24,490 nt of DNA from Acidiluteibacter sp965660325 (GCA_965660325.1 CBFHZL010000029.1:1-24490), one strand, 5' to 3'. Positions 15,381-24,287 are shown, counted from the stretch's first letter. Notes: a model not told the origin generated them from the letters alone. Program-made: numbers and translations.

Positions 15381-16379
15381 TTGATACGTAGAATATTTCT
15401 ATACATACTACCAGTCATGATCTTGCTTTTCACGAGCTTGAGTTCTATGGCCTATGAGGAAACTCACGATACCTTGAAGGCATTAGTGATTAATACTGAT
15501 GCTTCTATTTCTAGCAATTTAAGAGATTTGTCAGGAGCTGAGGTGATCAACTTAATAGATTCATTATTGGATTTAAAAGAGCTTCCTGAGGGAATTATTA
15601 GAGAATTAACGGCCATCGTGGGAGAAATTGCTTGGGAAGAAGAAAAGCCTATTCTACTCTCGGGTTTTTATGATGATTCTGAGTATCCCTCCAATTCTTT
15701 TTACGAAGATTGGGACAATTATAAGATTCATCCCATGGTGAATGCCGAAGATATTCGCCTCACCCTTGTTTTGCAAGATGAGGTAAATAATTGCTCATTT
15801 CATCCTCCATTAAAAGGATTAATTACTTCCAATTATGGATGGAGAGATGGAAAAAGTCACCACGGCATCGATATTGATTTACAAGTGTGGGACCCAGTTC
15901 ACGCAGCATTTGATGGAATGGTAAGGGTTGCTAGGCAGCATCCTTCCTATGGCAGGGTAGTTATAGTTCGACACTATAATGGATTGGAAACACTTTACGC
16001 TCACCTACATCGATTTAAAGTAAAAGCTGGTGATGTGGTAGAAGCAGGTCAAGTAGTCGGGCTGGGAGGTAGCTCTGGAAGGTCTACAGGAAGTCATTTA
16101 CATTTTGAAACACGTTTTAAAGGCCGATCGCTCAACCCTAGATCATTTATTGATTTTAATAATAACCGTTTAATGAGTGATTCGATAGTACTCATAAAAA
16201 ATAGATGGGATGGATATACAAGTTTTCCAGCAGGGCTTAATTTTTACACCGTTAAGCGCGGAGACTTTTTAGTTAAAATTGCTTCTCAATATGGCACTAG
16301 CGTAGACCGGCTATGTGAATTAAATGGAATACGACGCAATGCAATTTTACGTGTTGGAAAAAAATTAAGAATAGAGTAG
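15381..16379 (+). CDS. M23 (LytM-type) zinc peptidase with C-terminal LysM domain
   Basis: This is a predicted periplasmic peptidoglycan endopeptidase or division/envelope regulator. It starts at TTG: the reading frame is open back to a stop at 15315 with no ATG or GTG, and the TTG start gives a proper signal peptide (MIRRIFLYILPVMILLFTSL), whereas the first ATG, at 15417, would lose the basic N-region. The M23 domain (about 141-258) has zinc ligands H160 and D164 (HHGIDI), Y206-A-H208 and HLH at 239-241, so it should be catalytically active, unlike many degenerate LytM factors. A single LysM motif closes the protein (YTVKRGDFLVKIASQYGTS, then LRVGKKLRI), binding glycan. Residues 30-140 are unassigned. 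The next gene begins one base after its stop. Confidence 0.92.
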   Translation: MIRRIFLYILPVMILLFTSLSSMAYEETHDTLKALVINTDASISSNLRDLSGAEVINLIDSLLDLKELPEGIIRELTAIVGEIAWEEEKPILLSGFYDDSEYPSNSFYEDWDNYKIHPMVNAEDIRLTLVLQDEVNNCSFHPPLKGLITSNYGWRDGKSHHGIDIDLQVWDPVHAAFDGMVRVARQHPSYGRVVIVRHYNGLETLYAHLHRFKVKAGDVVEAGQVVGLGGSSGRSTGSHLHFETRFKGRSLNPRSFIDFNNNRLMSDSIVLIKNRWDGYTSFPAGLNFYTVKRGDFLVKIASQYGTSVDRLCELNGIRRNAILRVGKKLRIE

Positions 16380-16380
16380 T

Positions 16381-16713
16381 ATGCTTACCCACATTAACTT
16401 TCAGGATCATCCGACAAATCGAAATAAAATGGTTTTCCATTTTAAAGATGCGGAGCATGCTGCTCATTTTCAATTACAACTAAATGAGCATAAAATTAAA
16501 TATGAACGTCAGGTAGACGAAGAAGGCGATAAACGAATCTATTTTGGAGTGATGAAATCGGATTATAAAGAAGCCAAACGTTTAAATTACTTAACGTATG
16601 GACACTTCAGAAAACCATTTATTACCGAACCATTCTTTAAGTATTTATTGCTAATTGTTACCCTAACAGCTGTTTTTCTTGCATTTATGGGTGCTTATGT
16701 ATCGATGAAATAG
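16381..16713 (+). CDS. Small tail-anchored membrane protein, 110 aa
   Basis: The first 80 residues are soluble and charged; a single hydrophobic segment (about 87-107) at the C-terminus predicts a tail anchor with the body in the cytoplasm. The N-terminal part (VFHFKDAEHAAHFQLQLNEHKIKYERQ) reads like a small alpha/beta fold resembling DUF2007/ferredoxin-like 'position along a sensor' domains, but I cannot name it. It begins one base after the M23 peptidase stop, so it is translationally linked to that gene. Confidence 0.75.
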   Translation: MLTHINFQDHPTNRNKMVFHFKDAEHAAHFQLQLNEHKIKYERQVDEEGDKRIYFGVMKSDYKEAKRLNYLTYGHFRKPFITEPFFKYLLLIVTLTAVFLAFMGAYVSMK

Positions 16714-16739
16714 ACGCCCTTTTTTGACGTTATTTATCT

Positions 16740-16747
16740 TAATTTTG
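16740..16747 (+). promoter_or_regulatory. Candidate -7 box, possibly giving a leaderless transcript
   Basis: TAATTTTG matches TAnnTTTG exactly and ends 4 bases before the ATG at 16752, so transcription would start at or next to the start codon. A TTG at 16724-16726 is only 13 bases upstream, which is too close for a normal -33 box. Confidence 0.35.
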
Positions 16748-16751
16748 ACTT

Positions 16752-17492
16752 ATGCAAAAGCATTTATTCTATTTTCTTTTATGTTTAAGCGCGATTACTT
16801 CGTTTGCTCAGCAAAATGTAACCACTTTTGGTGTGCAACTAAAACCGGTCGTTCCTTTGAGTTTTATTGGTGCCTCCGAAGAGATTATTCAGAATAATGA
16901 TGTCAATTTTACCCTTACGCCTCGTTCTGGCTTTAGTTTTGGTATGGTTGCTCGTCATGGTTTTACTAAGATGTTCTCTATAGAGTCGGGTATTAATCTC
17001 ACAAGTAGAAAATTTGATTTATCAATTCAGGATGCAGATTTCACAGGGAATACGGACATTAAGTTTGTGACCTACGATATCCCTGTTTTAGCGCTTCTAT
17101 ATGTGCAGCTTGGAGAGGAGATGTTTATGAATGCAGCATTTGGTGGATCCATCTCTTTTTTGCCAACAGATTGGGCTACATCAGACTATTATTACAGGCA
17201 TGCCTCCTTTCGCTCAGGGTGGGTAGTTCCTAGTATGTTGGCTAATGTCGGGTTTGAGTATAGAACGTATGATAAGGGATTTTTTTATTTAGGAGCCTCT
17301 TATCATCGACCTTTCAAAGATTTTACAACCACCAATGTCGGATACTATAATGAATCCGGTAATATAAATGATATCGATGGACATGATGCTTATGCATCTT
17401 TCAATTTAGATGGAAGCTACTTGACTTTAGATTTACGTTACTTTTTTCATGAAGATCCGGTGAGAAAAGCAGCTAGGAAAAAGAAAAAATAG
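16752..17492 (+). CDS. Outer-membrane beta-barrel protein, 246 aa
   Basis: A signal peptide (about 1-19, ending TSFAQ) precedes alternating amphipathic strands typical of small Bacteroidota porin-like barrels: GVQLKPVVPLSF, FSFGMVARHGFTKMFSIESGINLTSRKF, and a final strand SYLTLDLRYFF. The PorT/OMP_b-brl type is the best guess. An unusual basic tail, KAARKKKK, follows the terminal strand instead of ending at the aromatic residue expected for BAM recognition. The mechanosensitive-channel gene starts 9 bases downstream, so both are probably one transcript. Confidence 0.82.
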   Translation: MQKHLFYFLLCLSAITSFAQQNVTTFGVQLKPVVPLSFIGASEEIIQNNDVNFTLTPRSGFSFGMVARHGFTKMFSIESGINLTSRKFDLSIQDADFTGNTDIKFVTYDIPVLALLYVQLGEEMFMNAAFGGSISFLPTDWATSDYYYRHASFRSGWVVPSMLANVGFEYRTYDKGFFYLGASYHRPFKDFTTTNVGYYNESGNINDIDGHDAYASFNLDGSYLTLDLRYFFHEDPVRKAARKKKK

Positions 17493-17501
17493 TTAAGAAT
17501 T

Positions 17502-18761
17502 ATGATTGAAAAGAGTACTCATTTTTTTACAGAACTTTTATTGAATTTAGGATTAAACGAGCAAGCAGCTTATTGGATTAACTTAGTTATACTCGGTTTA
17601 ATCGTTGTTATACTCTGCATGGTTGCAGATCGGATCGCCAGAATAACGATGGTGCGTATAATAACTACACTTGCCAGAAAGAGTAAAACACAATGGGACG
17701 ATATTTTAGTTGAAAAAAAGTTTTTTGCAGCTGTGGCGCACTTGGCTCCTGTTCTGCTCATTGAGATTTTAATTCCTCTATTTTTTAAGGAATTCCCCAC
17801 GTTTGTGGATTATGTGATAAGGGCAAATGACGTATACCTGATAGCCGTAGTACTCATCATGGTAAATCGATTCCTTAACTCTGCGCAACTCATTCTTTCC
17901 CGAATGGATCTTTTTAAAGATAAGCCATTGGAAAGTTACTTTCAGTTGACAAAAATAGTTATTGGTATAATTGCAGGTGTCCTGATCCTATCTGTATTAG
18001 TTAGCAAGTCGCCAATTTATTTCTTTAGTGCTTTTGGCGCCATGACGGCTGTCATCCTATTTGTATTTAAGGATACTATTTTAGGGTTTATTGCTTCCAT
18101 TCAATTGTCAGCCAATGATATGATCCGCGTTGGTGATTGGGTGCAAATGGATAAATATGGTGCTGATGGTGATGTATTGGAAATCAACCTCACCACCGTA
18201 AAAGTTAAAAATTGGGATAAAACCATCAGCACAGTGCCGACTTACTCCTTTATTTCGGATTCGTTTAAAAACTGGAGAGGCATGGAGGAGACAGGTGCTA
18301 GAAGAATAGCGCGTTCCATTTATATCAATATTGGGTCTGTTCGATTTTCTACACCTGAAATGATTGAGCGATTTAAAAACATTCACATTATCAGCCAATA
18401 TGTTGCTGATAAAGAAGTAGAAATCGCTAATTACAATAAAGAGCATAAAATCGACACTTCTCAAGTGTCAAACGGTAGAAGAATGACCAATTTGGGAACA
18501 TTCAGGGCCTATGCGAAGCGTTATATAGAGCGGCATCCAAAGGTAGATAAAACACAAACAATTATTGTGCGACAATTAGAACCCAATGAAAAGGGTGTAC
18601 CCATCCAGATTTATTGTTTCTCTAGCGATATTGCTTGGGAAAATTATGAGGCAGTGCAGTCCGATATTATGGACCATTTGCTTTCAGTTGTTCCTCAGTT
18701 TGATTTGCTAGTATTCCAAAATCCTTCTGGTTCTGATTTTAGGAAGTTGCAAGGGGAGTAG
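17502..18761 (+). CDS. Mechanosensitive ion channel, MscS superfamily (YbdG-like)
   Basis: This inner-membrane channel opens under membrane tension to protect against osmotic downshock. About five hydrophobic segments (24-42, 75-95, 111-132, 150-168, 172-196) precede the MscS beta domain. The pore-helix and beta-domain region VFKDTILGFIASIQLSANDM (188-207) through RVGDWVQMDKYGADGDVLEI, then LTTVKVKNWDKTIST and ISDSFKNWRGM closely resembles the E. coli YbdG (MscM) signature as I recall it. The length of 419 residues agrees with that subfamily. It follows the outer-membrane barrel gene and ends the 15381-18761 envelope cluster. Confidence 0.93.
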   Translation: MIEKSTHFFTELLLNLGLNEQAAYWINLVILGLIVVILCMVADRIARITMVRIITTLARKSKTQWDDILVEKKFFAAVAHLAPVLLIEILIPLFFKEFPTFVDYVIRANDVYLIAVVLIMVNRFLNSAQLILSRMDLFKDKPLESYFQLTKIVIGIIAGVLILSVLVSKSPIYFFSAFGAMTAVILFVFKDTILGFIASIQLSANDMIRVGDWVQMDKYGADGDVLEINLTTVKVKNWDKTISTVPTYSFISDSFKNWRGMEETGARRIARSIYINIGSVRFSTPEMIERFKNIHIISQYVADKEVEIANYNKEHKIDTSQVSNGRRMTNLGTFRAYAKRYIERHPKVDKTQTIIVRQLEPNEKGVPIQIYCFSSDIAWENYEAVQSDIMDHLLSVVPQFDLLVFQNPSGSDFRKLQGE

Positions 18762-18951
18762 AGGGAGTTTGTCTATTTTTCGTTTATGGAATGTAACTTC
18801 ATTCTAGCGCTCGATCCTTGTCGAATAAAAGCCACTACCTAAATCTTAATCATGATTTTGGGAGAAGACTTACATGCTAAATATATGCGTATCTTTATGA
18901 AGTATTGCAAGATGGCACTCCAGTACATCAAGGAAAACTAATCATCCAAAA

Positions 18952-20459
18952 ATGAAAAAGACTGTAATCTATAATTTAGTAATATTAAATTTCCTACTTA
19001 TAGGATTAAAGGCTGAGCTAACCGCTCAGCCTTCTTTTGCGTTAGACTCTACATTTCAGCCTTTTTTTGACATGAGCCCCGCGATAGATGGCGGTTATAT
19101 TGGGAGCATTTGGGAAAACCCGACCAACGGGAACTTGCATTTGGCCGGAGATTTTAAGTTGTGGTTGGGAAATGACCCTCATTACTCCATTGTGAGTACA
19201 CGGCGAGATGGGAGTCGAAACTATGACTTTAATGGCTTTATTATAAGGGGTATGTCTTTCTTCTTTCCTATAAACGATTCTGTATTTATTTCTGGATCAG
19301 GGGGGGGGGGAGTTATTTCCCTATGGACATAGATGGTAATTTAGTCTGGACGGATTGGAGAACTAACTACCGTAAAACGGTGAGCTGCTCCCGCGCAGCG
19401 TGGCCCTACTTTTTTCCCAATGGTTCGTCGCTAATGACCAACAGTTGGAATGGTAACCCAAGAGGCTGTAAGATCATTAATCCTCCTGATACTTTTCCAG
19501 GCCAGTACATCGTAAAGGTGGATTCTCTTGGCTTATATGATTCAACTTTTCAACACACCACAAATGGAATCGTTACTGGTTTCTGGCCGTATGATAGCGC
19601 ACGAATTTTAGTCTTTGGATTACCACGTAAATTTACCCAATACGATGGGCAAACCGTAAATGGTCTTTGCCGCATCTATTTAGATGGAACCTTAGATACT
19701 ACTTTTAAAAGTCCAATAATTCCCGGGAATGGTGGATTTCGGCCAAATTTGGTAGAAGAGAATGGAAAGATTTTTATTACTGGTGGCTTTCAGGTTTACG
19801 ATCATCCGAATGAGTGGTTTTCTATGCTTAAGCTCAATGCCGATGGCAGTTTAGATACCACGTTTAATAATTTAGGTCGTCCAGTGGATACTGTATTCGC
19901 TTCATCAGCAGGAATAGGTAGTGTAGTTAAAACCCCTGACAATGGTTATTTGGTAGGAGGGTTCTTTCAGCAGGTACAAGGGTATCCTAAAAACGGATTA
20001 GTAAAACTAGATTCGTTGGGTAATATAGAACCGCAGTATTTTACCTCAAGAGGACCAGACTCCACCCATTTTTTTAAAACACAAGGTTATGTAAGCAAGC
20101 TGTTAAAATCTAAATTTGGCGGATACTATGCTATAGGCAATTGGACCTACTGGGATGGTAAACCTTCCCAGCCTATTGTTAGGTTACATGAATTGTCTGT
20201 GGGGTTGAATGGACAAACGTTACAACCTACGTTACTTAATGTATATCCAAATCCTACTCAAAATCAATTACATCTAACGTTTATGCCCAATAGTCGTATT
20301 ACTTTAATTCAGTTGTTTGATTTACAGGGTAAAATTGTGCTTACTGAAAGAAGAGAAACAAATACGCTTTCAGTGAGTCATTTAAAAAATGGGGTTTACT
20401 TCCTGAAAGTAATTGGTGAAAATGGGGTGAGTACGGAGAAAGTGGTAGTTGGGAGGTAG
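18952..20459 (+). pseudogene. T9SS delta-60-repeat protein, frameshifted at an 11-G tract
   Basis: Two adjacent frames form one gene. The first (18952-19332, 126 codons) has a signal peptide (cleavage near LTAQP) and a delta-60-type unit, ALDSTFQPFFDM. It runs through a G tract at 19300-19310, then hits a stop at 19330. The second frame carries on at once (SYFPMDIDGNLVW from 19311), with more delta-60 units (LDTTFKSPIIPGNGG, SLDTTFNNLGRP) and a T9SS sorting domain (VYPNPTQNQLHL to VSTEKVVVGR) ending at 20459. With 9 or 12 Gs the gene reads through as about 501-502 residues. As given, the product would be exported but lack its sorting domain. It may be a real pseudogene, a phase-variable OFF state, or a homopolymer miscount. 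Delta-60 repeats are beta-propeller-like surface modules. Confidence 0.85.
19300..19310 (+). repeat. Poly-G homopolymer tract, 11 bases, inside a coding region
   Basis: Eleven consecutive Gs encode a glycine run in an otherwise AT-rich region and mark the exact point of the frame change in the T9SS protein. Such tracts slip easily during replication or transcription. Confidence 0.97.
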
Positions 20460-20487
20460 TGTTATTATAAATTAAATTGGTCAAAGC

Positions 20488-20557
20488 CTTGAACTTCCTG
20501 CCTGCGGCAAGGCAGGTTGGTTCATTTTGGTTCAAGCCAAAAGAACAAAAAAACCCC
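20488..20557. repeat. Intergenic inverted-repeat (REP-like) element
   Basis: Two stems lie side by side between convergent T9SS genes. CCTGCC (20497-20502) and GGCAGG (20511-20516) flank TGCGGCAA. GTTC-A-TTTTGG (20520-20530) and CCAAAAGAAC (20537-20546) form a 10-pair stem with a bulged A and a 6-base loop, followed by an A-run (20547-20553). CTTGAAC (20488-20494) is also complementary to GTTCAAG (20530-20536), so an alternative fold is possible. The GC-rich left part and the TTTTGG/CCAAAA right part resemble a repeat I have seen between genes of marine Bacteroidota. It could also help terminate the flanking genes. Only one copy is in this window. Confidence 0.6.
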
Positions 20558-20592
20558 TTATCTTTATGAGATACTCTAAAATAAGCTAATGA

Positions 20593-22431
20593 TCACTCAA
20601 TAATCAACTTCTTAATTGTCTCTATTTTCGATTGATTTTCCACAATCTTAATCATGTAAATACCCGATTTAAGAGAGCTCGTATTCATTACTGTAGATTG
20701 ATAATCGTTCTGTTTTTCTACTTCCACTCCATTGCCCAATAAGTCAAAAAGCAAACAAATACTCCCTTCACGGTGATTTATGGTAACTTGATTTTTTGCA
20801 GGATTTGGATAGATAGAAATGGCTTCTTTTGGTCGGTTTAGTATGGAGATCGTTTCAGAAAAATCAAATGTTCCATTAAAATCTACTTGCTTTACTCGGT
20901 AGTAATTGAATTCTTCAGTTGGCTCTCGGTCTATAAAATGGTAAGATGATTTGGTATTGCTATTGCCGCTTCCTTTTACACGCCCTAGCTCATCCCAACT
21001 TGCTGCATTTTTACTTCGCTCTATGGCGAAATAGTCATTGTTAATTTCACTTGCTGTTGTCCAAGTTAATTCATTTCCTGCTAACGTGTTTTTTCCTTCG
21101 AAAGAAAGCCATGTAACTGGTAGCGGAGTAGTCGTTTCATCGATAGTGGCGAGGGTAAATCGAGTGCCATTAGTGAACCCACTTACTGCACTAAACTCAA
21201 AAATGCCACCACCAAGAGCTGTTGCTCCAGAAATGGGTGTTTCATCCGCAAATCCTCCGTCATTATCGGTATCAATCAGTAACCGAAGTTCTGAAGCTGT
21301 TACAGGTCCTGAGGTGGATAAATCCCACCGTAAATCTACATTGCCAACATTTACGGCACTTCCCGAACTATTTACTTCGCTAATTCGCCACAGTCGTTCT
21401 AAACGTGCATCTAAGCCCACAGGAATATCGACGTAGTTTTTTGCATTGGGATCGATCCCATCGTGCCCCCAAAGCATGAATTCATTATTCCCTAAATTAG
21501 ATGGGTTTAATATCCGTATTGGTCCACTCCCTCTAGAATCATTTTGAATGTTTGAAGCATTTACACGTCCAATTCCTGCAACATCGAAATCATAATTTCC
21601 ATTAGCAAGATTATCTTGGGTATAGACATCGTTTGCGGAAAGTGCAATGTTGTACTTTGCTGATAAGTAATTGTTAATGATAATGCGTTGAGCTGAATTT
21701 ACAGCAAAGTTATATTGTATGATTTCTGCATAATCTGCGCCTAAATAAGTTCCATAATTTTCGTTCAATGCACCTAATGTCACTGGTTGGTTGCTATTGC
21801 CAATGCTGCTAGACGCTTCAGATGAGGTGGTGTTTAAACTTTCTCCTAACCATATTCCAACTCTTGTGCTACTTGGATTTGTACCATCGTATCTTAGGCT
21901 TAATAAATAGTTAATCCCACTTGAAAAAGAAGAGGCAGTAGCAAAGCGGTCATTTTGGGTTTCTATGTCTGTATTTAGTCTACTACTAGTGTGAAAAAAC
22001 CAAGTGTAAGCATAATTTGCAGATGAAGTAAAGGTTAGTCGTTTGCCTAATATGCCTCTTGGATTTCCATCGATATTATTGCCTCTAATTACAGCAAAAT
22101 AGGTTAAGCCGGTAGAATTATCCAAAATGTCAGCGTCTGCTATTTGTAATTGATCGTTACTTCCATCGAAACGAATGATGGGCTGACCATTTAATGCGCT
22201 TGTAGAAAAGTAGATCGGTTGTTCACTAACCAAAGCCCTGAATGCATCATTCCCATTTCCGGATTGATCTTCCCATGTTGCCACAGGATCTCCATTTGTA
22301 CCACTAAATTGATCGGCTCTTAGCCAAATACCGTTATTGGTAGAATTGCCAACACCTCCTGGTCCCGTTTGTCCAAAGCTATTCAACCCTAAGTAGGTGA
22401 TTATCGATAAAAAATAGAGTTTTAGGTGCAT
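20593..22431 (-). CDS. Secreted T9SS protein with LamG/lectin-like domain, 612 aa
   Basis: A signal peptide (1-20, ending NSFGQ) leads into a concanavalin-A/LamG-like beta-sandwich starting GIWLRADQFSGTNGDPV (34-50) and including WEDQSGNGNDAF, a form common in Bacteroidota surface proteins. This is followed by a conserved LSAKYNIALSANDVYTQDN junction (about 253-271) and a WRISEVNSSG region. A fibronectin-like segment (LPVTWLSFEGKNTLAGNELTWTTASEINNDYFAIERS) leads to the sorting domain (ISIYPNPAKNQVTIN to IETIKKLIIE). It is predicted to be exported and surface-attached or released, binding glycans or acting as an adhesin; no catalytic residues are visible. TACTTTTG (22459 to 22452), an exact -7 box, lies 21 bases upstream of its ATG. 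Confidence 0.9.
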   Translation of the reverse strand: MHLKLYFLSIITYLGLNSFGQTGPGGVGNSTNNGIWLRADQFSGTNGDPVATWEDQSGNGNDAFRALVSEQPIYFSTSALNGQPIIRFDGSNDQLQIADADILDNSTGLTYFAVIRGNNIDGNPRGILGKRLTFTSSANYAYTWFFHTSSRLNTDIETQNDRFATASSFSSGINYLLSLRYDGTNPSSTRVGIWLGESLNTTSSEASSSIGNSNQPVTLGALNENYGTYLGADYAEIIQYNFAVNSAQRIIINNYLSAKYNIALSANDVYTQDNLANGNYDFDVAGIGRVNASNIQNDSRGSGPIRILNPSNLGNNEFMLWGHDGIDPNAKNYVDIPVGLDARLERLWRISEVNSSGSAVNVGNVDLRWDLSTSGPVTASELRLLIDTDNDGGFADETPISGATALGGGIFEFSAVSGFTNGTRFTLATIDETTTPLPVTWLSFEGKNTLAGNELTWTTASEINNDYFAIERSKNAASWDELGRVKGSGNSNTKSSYHFIDREPTEEFNYYRVKQVDFNGTFDFSETISILNRPKEAISIYPNPAKNQVTINHREGSICLLFDLLGNGVEVEKQNDYQSTVMNTSSLKSGIYMIKIVENQSKIETIKKLIIE

Positions 22432-22451
22432 TTAATATAAGTTGGTCGATG

Positions 22452-22459
22452 CAAAAGTA
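22452..22459 (-). promoter_or_regulatory. Candidate -7 box of the lectin-like T9SS gene
   Basis: TACTTTTG on the minus strand matches TAnnTTTG exactly. It begins one base after the T-run of the upstream operon's terminator, so the -33 region overlaps the terminator hairpin. Confidence 0.45.
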
Positions 22460-22460
22460 C

Positions 22461-22498
22461 AAAAAAAGCACTTGCCCTAAAAAAGGGTAAGTGCTTTT
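22461..22498 (-). terminator. Terminator of the beta-oxidation operon
   Basis: AAAAGCACTTGCCC (22464-22477) pairs with GGGTAAGTGCTTTT (22485-22498), 14 pairs with a single G-T wobble, around a loop of seven bases. As at 22461-22467 provide a T-run on the minus strand just past the acyl-CoA dehydrogenase stop at 22521. Confidence 0.9.
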
Positions 22499-22520
22499 AA
22501 ACTAACTAATTTAAAAACTA

Positions 22521-24287
22521 CTAAAAACAATATTCATTCTTATCGATAAGCTTTGCAGCCACCGTTCTTCTTGCATCTTTTACATTAAAAGGATCGTGTT
22601 TTGTAAATCGCTTCATTCCCATTAACATCGCTCTTAATTCATCTCCATCTGCAAAAGATTGTACTGCGTCTCTTCCTGCTTTACCGATTCGATCAGCTGC
22701 ATCATAAAGATAAACCTTCATTATTGCAATTTGCTCATCTGTAGCTTTATCGCCTAATTTCTGAATTCTCAATAAAGTTGATTCTGCAATGTAGGTTTCC
22801 ATCATCATATCAGCAATATTCATGAGCACTTCTTGCTCTTTGGCTAATTGCTGCATCAATGTTTTTGCTGCTGCACCTGCGACTAACAAAACAGCTTTTT
22901 TGAAATTGCCAATTAATCGAGTTTCTGAAGCGTAATCTGCTGAATCGTCAAAATCAAAATCAGGAATTTCCATTAATTCATCTGCTACTTTCATGGCAGG
23001 AGTCATTAAATCTAATTCTCCTTTCATGGCTCTTTTCAGCATCAGATCTACCGAAAGCATGCGATTAATTTCATTGGTTCCTTCAAAAATTCTGTTGATA
23101 CGCGCATCTCGGTAAGCTCGTTCCATGGGTGCTTCCGCAGAATACCCCATTCCACCATATATTTGAACACCTTCGTCTACTACATAATCCAATGTTTCAG
23201 ACCCGTGTACTTTTAATAGGGCACATTCTACAGCAAATTGTTTTATTCCCTCAAGGGTGGCTTTTTGCTTGTCCATACCTTCAGCAACTAAGTTTTCAAT
23301 TGCATCTTCTATGTTTTGAGACGCTCGGTAAAGCGCTGATTCAGTTGCAAAACACTTAATGGCTTGTTCGCCCAATTTATATCGAATCGCACCATATTTA
23401 GAAATGGCTCTTCCAAATTGCTCTCGCTCGTTTGCGTAATTGATGGAACGCGTAATTGCTTTCTTAGCTGCTCCAAGCGCAGCACCTGCCAATTTTATTC
23501 GACCGATATTCAAGATATTTAGCGCGATCATAAAGCCTTCTTCACGGTCACCCAATAAGTTCTCTACAGGAACCTTAACATTATTGAAGAATACCTGACG
23601 AGTTGAAGAACCTTTGATTCCCAACTTTTTCTCTTCTGGGTTTAAGGTTAACCCTTCCATATCTCTGGTCAGGATGAAGGCAGATAAATTTTTGTCATCA
23701 CCAATCTTAGCAAATACTGTAAAAATGTGTGCAAACCCACCGTTGGTGATCCACATCTTTTGACCATTTAAGATGTAATGCTTTCCATCTTCAGAAAGCA
23801 CTGCTTTAGTTTTTCCTGAGTTGGCATCAGATCCTGCACTTGGTTCTGTTAAGCAGTAGCATCCTTTCCATTCGCCCGAAGCCAATTTTGGAATGTACTT
23901 TGCTTTTTGCTCATCGTTACCGTAATAAAGTATTGGTAACGTACCGATTCCTGTGTGTGCTGATAAGGCCACTGCAAAGGAGTGGCCTGCTCCTGTAACT
24001 TCTGCGGTCAGCATAGAGGTTACAAATCCTTTTCCAAATCCGCCTAAATCTTCCGGAACCGAAATTCCTAACAAACCAAGTTCACCTGCTTTGTCTAATA
24101 ATGATGGCATTAAACCATCCTCTAGTGCATCAATTCGGTCTAAGTTTGGAAATACTTCTGCATCTAAAAATTCATTACAAGAATCTGCAATCATTCGTTG
24201 CTCTTCCGTATAATCTTCTGGTATAAATATGTTTTTCGCGTCGGTGTCTTTGATCAAAAACTCTCCGCCTTTTGTGATATCGCTCAT
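22521..24287 (-). CDS. Acyl-CoA dehydrogenase, long form (VLCAD/ACAD9-like)
   Basis: This FAD enzyme performs the first oxidation step of fatty-acid beta-oxidation. Family motifs are CYCLTEPSAGSDANSG (143-158), KMWITNGGFAH (177-187), GRAISKYGAIRY and the C-terminal YGGMGYSAEAPMERAYRDARINRIFEGTNEI region, where E402 in FEGTNE is the catalytic base position. At 588 residues it exceeds the usual 380-400: about 160 residues follow the catalytic core, as in VLCAD-type enzymes, which suggests long-chain substrates or membrane association. The gene follows the thiolase gene by 25 bases, and a terminator follows it. Confidence 0.95.
   Translation of the reverse strand: MSDITKGGEFLIKDTDAKNIFIPEDYTEEQRMIADSCNEFLDAEVFPNLDRIDALEDGLMPSLLDKAGELGLLGISVPEDLGGFGKGFVTSMLTAEVTGAGHSFAVALSAHTGIGTLPILYYGNDEQKAKYIPKLASGEWKGCYCLTEPSAGSDANSGKTKAVLSEDGKHYILNGQKMWITNGGFAHIFTVFAKIGDDKNLSAFILTRDMEGLTLNPEEKKLGIKGSSTRQVFFNNVKVPVENLLGDREEGFMIALNILNIGRIKLAGAALGAAKKAITRSINYANEREQFGRAISKYGAIRYKLGEQAIKCFATESALYRASQNIEDAIENLVAEGMDKQKATLEGIKQFAVECALLKVHGSETLDYVVDEGVQIYGGMGYSAEAPMERAYRDARINRIFEGTNEINRMLSVDLMLKRAMKGELDLMTPAMKVADELMEIPDFDFDDSADYASETRLIGNFKKAVLLVAGAAAKTLMQQLAKEQEVLMNIADMMMETYIAESTLLRIQKLGDKATDEQIAIMKVYLYDAADRIGKAGRDAVQSFADGDELRAMLMGMKRFTKHDPFNVKDARRTVAAKLIDKNEYCF

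Noticed and set aside
18848..18857. AATCATGATT palindrome in the 190-base space before 18952
   Set aside because: Short AT-rich palindromes are common by chance, and the nearest -7-like box (TATCTTTA, 18890-18897) is not at a meaningful distance. I see no convincing promoter or structure in this space.
18897..18941. 14-codon open frame upstream of the delta-60 T9SS gene
   Set aside because: Too short to separate from chance; no coupling or conserved feature supports translation.
21038..21436. 132-codon plus-strand open frame within the lectin-like T9SS gene
   Set aside because: It is Ser/Val/Pro-rich antisense sequence inside a gene with a full signal peptide and sorting domain.
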